Origin: an uncultured Prevotellaceae bacterium
GTDB taxonomy: Bacteria; Bacteroidota; Bacteroidia; Bacteroidales; Bacteroidaceae
Length of the DNA stretch: 7,492 nt
Direction: 5' to 3'
Assembly: GCA_946644025.1 (NCBI GenBank)
Contig: CAMPCG010000138.1
Span: 1-7,492 of the forward strand
Every line of letters starts with the position of its first letter. Position 1 is the stretch's first letter. The notes below the pieces were generated by a model. It did no database searches, was not told the DNA's origin, and saw only the letters and a list, made by a program, of their open reading frames with translations. Made by a program: the position numbers and the translations under genes. Positions 4,656-7,492 of this stretch are shown one piece after another.

Positions 4656-7475
4656 TTATTTTACTATCTTGTGCCCCTGGCTGACGAAGATGCCACGTGG
4701 GATCGCATGGCGGTTCACCTGTCGGCCGCTCAGGTCGTACCACGTAGGGTCTGAGGTGTCTTTTTTGCCGATTTCATCGATGAAATCGCCTCCTTGGTGA
4801 ATGCCTTGCAGTCCGCATATCTCCTCCTGCGTGAGGCACACATCGTAGAGGCGCAGACCGCTGATGGTGCCACAGAAGTCTTGGTTGTCGGCAGCGTAGG
4901 AGCCGTCCCACCACTGCGTGCGTCCGATGAGGTTGCGGGTGTCGGCAGCCAGTGCCTCCAGCTGGAAAGCTTCTACCTGGTTGTCGGTGCCGCTGGCATC
5001 CACCTCGCCATCGATATATATCGTGGTCTTATGGGTGGCGGCATCGTAGCTCACGGCCAGCTTGTAGGCGTTGCCTGCCGCCAGCTTGGTCTGGCTCTTG
5101 ACCATCGTGGTAGTTCCGCTGTTGTACTTGATGCCGGCAGCGAGGGGGTCGGCACGCAGGAAGAGGCTGTTGCCGGAGCCTGAGCCGAAGTCGTAGAGAC
5201 GGGGCTGCTTCAGCATCGTTGCCACCTTGGCCTCGACGAGGAAGGTGTAGGAACGCAGGTCCTTGAGCAACCCTTGTGGGGCCGTTCCGTATTTGTTGGT
5301 GGCGAAGGCGCCGGTGGTGTTGCCCGTGAGGTCGAGGTCCTCTGCCTGCTCATAGCGCAGGTTCTTGGCGATGTCGCGTGCCAGCGCCTTGACGTCGAAG
5401 CTTCGGCTGGCATCTCCGATGGTGGCAGTGAGGGTGACGGGCGTGTCCTCCGTCAGGCTGGACAGCACGCCCGTGGATGAGATGACCTGCTCGTCGGAGC
5501 TGCTCCAGCTGATGTCAAAGCCCAGCATCGTGGCGGGCAGGACGAGGTCGGTGCGCGTCTCTGCGGGCAGCGTCATGATGGTCAGCGCATTCCTGGCCAT
5601 AGCGGCATCGACTTCCTGCTGGACGTCGGCGACCAGCCGCTGCACCGTCAGGGGCGAAGCGCAGGCATAGAAGTCACGCTGTGCCACGATAAGATGGTTG
5701 AAGCCGTTGCCATTGCCAACGGCCGTGCCGCCTTCGAGTTCCGTGGTCTCTATCACCTGATCAACGAGGCCGTTGCGGTATGTCGTCAGCACCTCTCCGT
5801 CGTAGGTCAGGGTGAGGATCCATGTGTTCACCTTCGTCGGATGACTGTCGCCGCCGGTGCCCGTGGAGCCCGTGGCCCAGTTGTCGGAGGTGAGCAGGCG
5901 ATTCTGGCTCTTGTACGCCGTGCCGCCGATGGTCAGTACGGGGTAGTTGTCGGTTCCCAGCGTGTAAGTCATATTGCCCAGAGTGAAGAGCTTGCCGCTA
6001 TACTTGTCCACATTCATCGCGAAAGCCAGGCACAGCGACTTGTCCTTACCCAGGAAGGGCATATCGGTGCGCGGATTCACGTCCTCCGGCAGCTCCGTCG
6101 TCAGCGCTTCGTCCCATTCGCAGTCCACACGTATGTTCGTGGGGAATCCTTTTGGGTAGCCCTGCTTGACCATCCAATAGAAGTAGTCACCATTCATCCA
6201 TGTCAGCCGCATGCCGGAGTTCTTGGAGCCAGGGATGATATAGGGTCGCATATTGTTCTTGGCGGAGTTGCGGGTGATTTGCTCGCTGCCCGCCACCTTG
6301 CCTTCGTCGTTGATGGTGTACTTCCAGATTTCGTAGACGCCATCCTTGCTATATTGCCCGCCCTTGGTCGGGATGCTGAGGTAGAGGTCGTTGATGTTCT
6401 CGGGGTCGATGGCCATGCCGCCGCTGTAGCAACGCTCGGTGACGTTCCAGTTCTGGTGGAAGGCATGACCTGCGTACTGCACCCATGTGCGACGCCACTC
6501 GCTACCCGTCCAGCGTGCATACCAGTAGACGTGCGTCGTCTTGGCATTGTCGATGTGGGGATAGGCGATGACGGGATTCCCTTTCTCGTCCAGTGTCACC
6601 TGCCACACCCAGTTGCGGATATTGTCGGACTTATCAACGACGGCTGTGGGATGCGCGCTGGCGTAGCTGCTCTGCTTGCTGACGTTGTGCGGACCATTGG
6701 CGATGACGGCGAGCTGGTTGCCCTGGATGTCGCGCAGGATGGGGCCGTTGCCGTGATTGATGTCGATGACGTTCAGGTAGAGCCAGTCCGGCATCTCGTT
6801 GTCGGGATGCCCTGTTGTATAGGATAGATAGATCTTATCCTTGCCGTTGCTTTGGTATTTGGCATACGGGCGTGCTCCCGTGCTCTGCACGATCTGCTTG
6901 GGTCCGAAGTCGAACGTGCAGTTGTCGTCAGCATCAGGCATGGTCAGGCGAGCGATGGTGGGATGCCAGTTGATGCCACGCCAGCAGAGGTAGATGTGCT
7001 CGGGGTCGTCGCTCAGGATGAAGGGCGAGGGATAGGTCGTCTTGTTGACGGGCGCGAGGTACTTCTCTTCGCCCAGGGCGGTGATGTCACCCGGACGGCG
7101 CGAGATGCGGTACCATATCTTGGCCTCGTCGGTGTGGCGCGTGTAGAAGATCATGACGCGTTCGTCGGGCAGCACGATGAAGGTGGGGTTATTGTGGTCG
7201 TCGGGCTGGAAGTAGCTGCGGATGAGGACATCCGTCTTGCGATGCCTGATCCAGTCGTACTGCGTGGCCTTGACGTTGCCGTGTATGTCGATATAGCCGA
7301 TGTAGGTGGCATTGATGGTGCCGGCCGGGTTCTCATAGTGCAAGGCGCGCGGGTCGGCAAACCAGCACCAGGCGCCCTCGTCGGCCACGAGCGTACCGCT
7401 ATAAGAGTCCTGTGCAACAGCACTGAAAAGGCTCATGACAATCATGAGCAAACAAACGAAAGGTTTCATTTTCAT
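4656..7475 (-). CDS. Secreted BNR_4-type beta-propeller protein with Ig-like and LamG-like modules; probable polysaccharide-degrading enzyme
   Basis: A complete 939-residue protein. A signal peptide (MKMKPFVCLLMIVMSLFSAVAQ, cleavage after about 21-22) is followed by a BNR_4-type propeller at about 30-435. Its signatures include WCWFADPRA (36-44), PDDHNNPTF (91-99), YTRH (111-114), TYPSPF (147-152) and YLCWRGINWHPT (162-173). Residues 470-610 look like a degenerate concanavalin/LamG domain (WILTLTYDGEVLTTYRNG at 552-569), 631-698 an atrophied Ig-like domain, and 702-890 a second LamG-like jellyroll ending DFCGTISGLRLYDVCLT. The tail 912-939 (WYDLSGRQV, RGIFVSQGHKIVK) resembles a type IX sorting signal. 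BNR_4 proteins include ulvan lyases (PL24/PL25) and rhamnohydrolases of GH145, so the likely role is cleaving a uronic-acid- or rhamnose-containing polysaccharide outside the cell. Family-level function is inferred; the exact linkage is not. The start is at 7475 or two codons later (7469). No promoter is visible in the 17 bp left in the window. Confidence 0.85.
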   Translation of the reverse strand: MKMKPFVCLLMIVMSLFSAVAQDSYSGTLVADEGAWCWFADPRALHYENPAGTINATYIGYIDIHGNVKATQYDWIRHRKTDVLIRSYFQPDDHNNPTFIVLPDERVMIFYTRHTDEAKIWYRISRRPGDITALGEEKYLAPVNKTTYPSPFILSDDPEHIYLCWRGINWHPTIARLTMPDADDNCTFDFGPKQIVQSTGARPYAKYQSNGKDKIYLSYTTGHPDNEMPDWLYLNVIDINHGNGPILRDIQGNQLAVIANGPHNVSKQSSYASAHPTAVVDKSDNIRNWVWQVTLDEKGNPVIAYPHIDNAKTTHVYWYARWTGSEWRRTWVQYAGHAFHQNWNVTERCYSGGMAIDPENINDLYLSIPTKGGQYSKDGVYEIWKYTINDEGKVAGSEQITRNSAKNNMRPYIIPGSKNSGMRLTWMNGDYFYWMVKQGYPKGFPTNIRVDCEWDEALTTELPEDVNPRTDMPFLGKDKSLCLAFAMNVDKYSGKLFTLGNMTYTLGTDNYPVLTIGGTAYKSQNRLLTSDNWATGSTGTGGDSHPTKVNTWILTLTYDGEVLTTYRNGLVDQVIETTELEGGTAVGNGNGFNHLIVAQRDFYACASPLTVQRLVADVQQEVDAAMARNALTIMTLPAETRTDLVLPATMLGFDISWSSSDEQVISSTGVLSSLTEDTPVTLTATIGDASRSFDVKALARDIAKNLRYEQAEDLDLTGNTTGAFATNKYGTAPQGLLKDLRSYTFLVEAKVATMLKQPRLYDFGSGSGNSLFLRADPLAAGIKYNSGTTTMVKSQTKLAAGNAYKLAVSYDAATHKTTIYIDGEVDASGTDNQVEAFQLEALAADTRNLIGRTQWWDGSYAADNQDFCGTISGLRLYDVCLTQEEICGLQGIHQGGDFIDEIGKKDTSDPTWYDLSGRQVNRHAIPRGIFVSQGHKIVK

Positions 7476-7492
7476 TATTGACTATTTATTAG

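Noticed and set aside
4483..4743. 86-codon minus-strand frame crossing the intergenic hairpin
   Set aside because: It starts out of frame inside the propeller gene and reads through the hairpin and promoter region; no domain or plausible start signal.
5694..6827. 377-codon open frame on the + strand, antisense to the propeller gene
   Set aside because: Low-complexity Val/Gly/Ala/His-rich translation typical of a shadow frame, opposite well-conserved BNR_4 signatures.

Overview
The window looks like the chromosome of a Bacteroidota species, most likely a fairly GC-rich Prevotellaceae/Bacteroidales member. The evidence is a TonB-dependent-receptor-like C-terminus, start codons without Shine-Dalgarno sequences, two promoters of the Bacteroides type (TTTG, 19-21 bp spacer, TAnnTTTG-like), and two large secreted proteins ending in 'YDLxGR...RGxxxxxGxKxV' tails of the kind used by the type IX secretion pathway. 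No tRNA, rRNA, CRISPR array, transposase or phage gene is visible.

Left part (+ strand, 1-853): the last 35 codons of an outer-membrane receptor, a repeat-rich spacer of about 150 bp, and a complete PnuC-family vitamin transporter. A receptor followed by PnuC is the layout of Bacteroidota thiamine (PnuT-type) or nicotinamide-riboside uptake operons. No kinase gene follows here: the transporter's stop codon overlaps the stop codon of the next, oppositely oriented gene by 4 bp. The spacer is the strangest part of the window. It holds two 16-bp repeats, then two full and one partial 35-bp repeats. Each full 35-bp unit encodes an 11-residue mini-ORF whose TAA overlaps the next unit's ATG (TAATG), and the last ATG is the start of pnuC. 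The 16-bp repeats are near-complementary to the unit junctions, so they could form stems that bury the start codons.

Right part (- strand, read right to left): (i) a 939-aa secreted BNR_4-type beta-propeller protein with concanavalin-like and Ig-like modules, probably a polysaccharide lyase or glycoside hydrolase; (ii) an intergenic region with a small terminator-like stem, a long GC-rich hairpin and a clear promoter; (iii) a 280-aa AraC-family regulator with a cupin sensor domain; (iv) an 872-aa secreted protein with beta-sandwich modules followed by a cysteine-dependent tyrosine/lipid-phosphatase-like domain (HCIWGADRTG). The last two genes have recognisable promoters, and these place the true translation starts downstream of the longest-ORF starts. 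The four intergenic stretches are all shorter than 300 bp.

How the parts work together is inference. The right-hand genes resemble a small glycan-use island in which an AraC regulator senses a sugar and controls extracellular enzymes. It has no SusC/SusD pair in view, so it is not a complete polysaccharide-utilization locus here. The left-hand genes form an unrelated vitamin-import unit.
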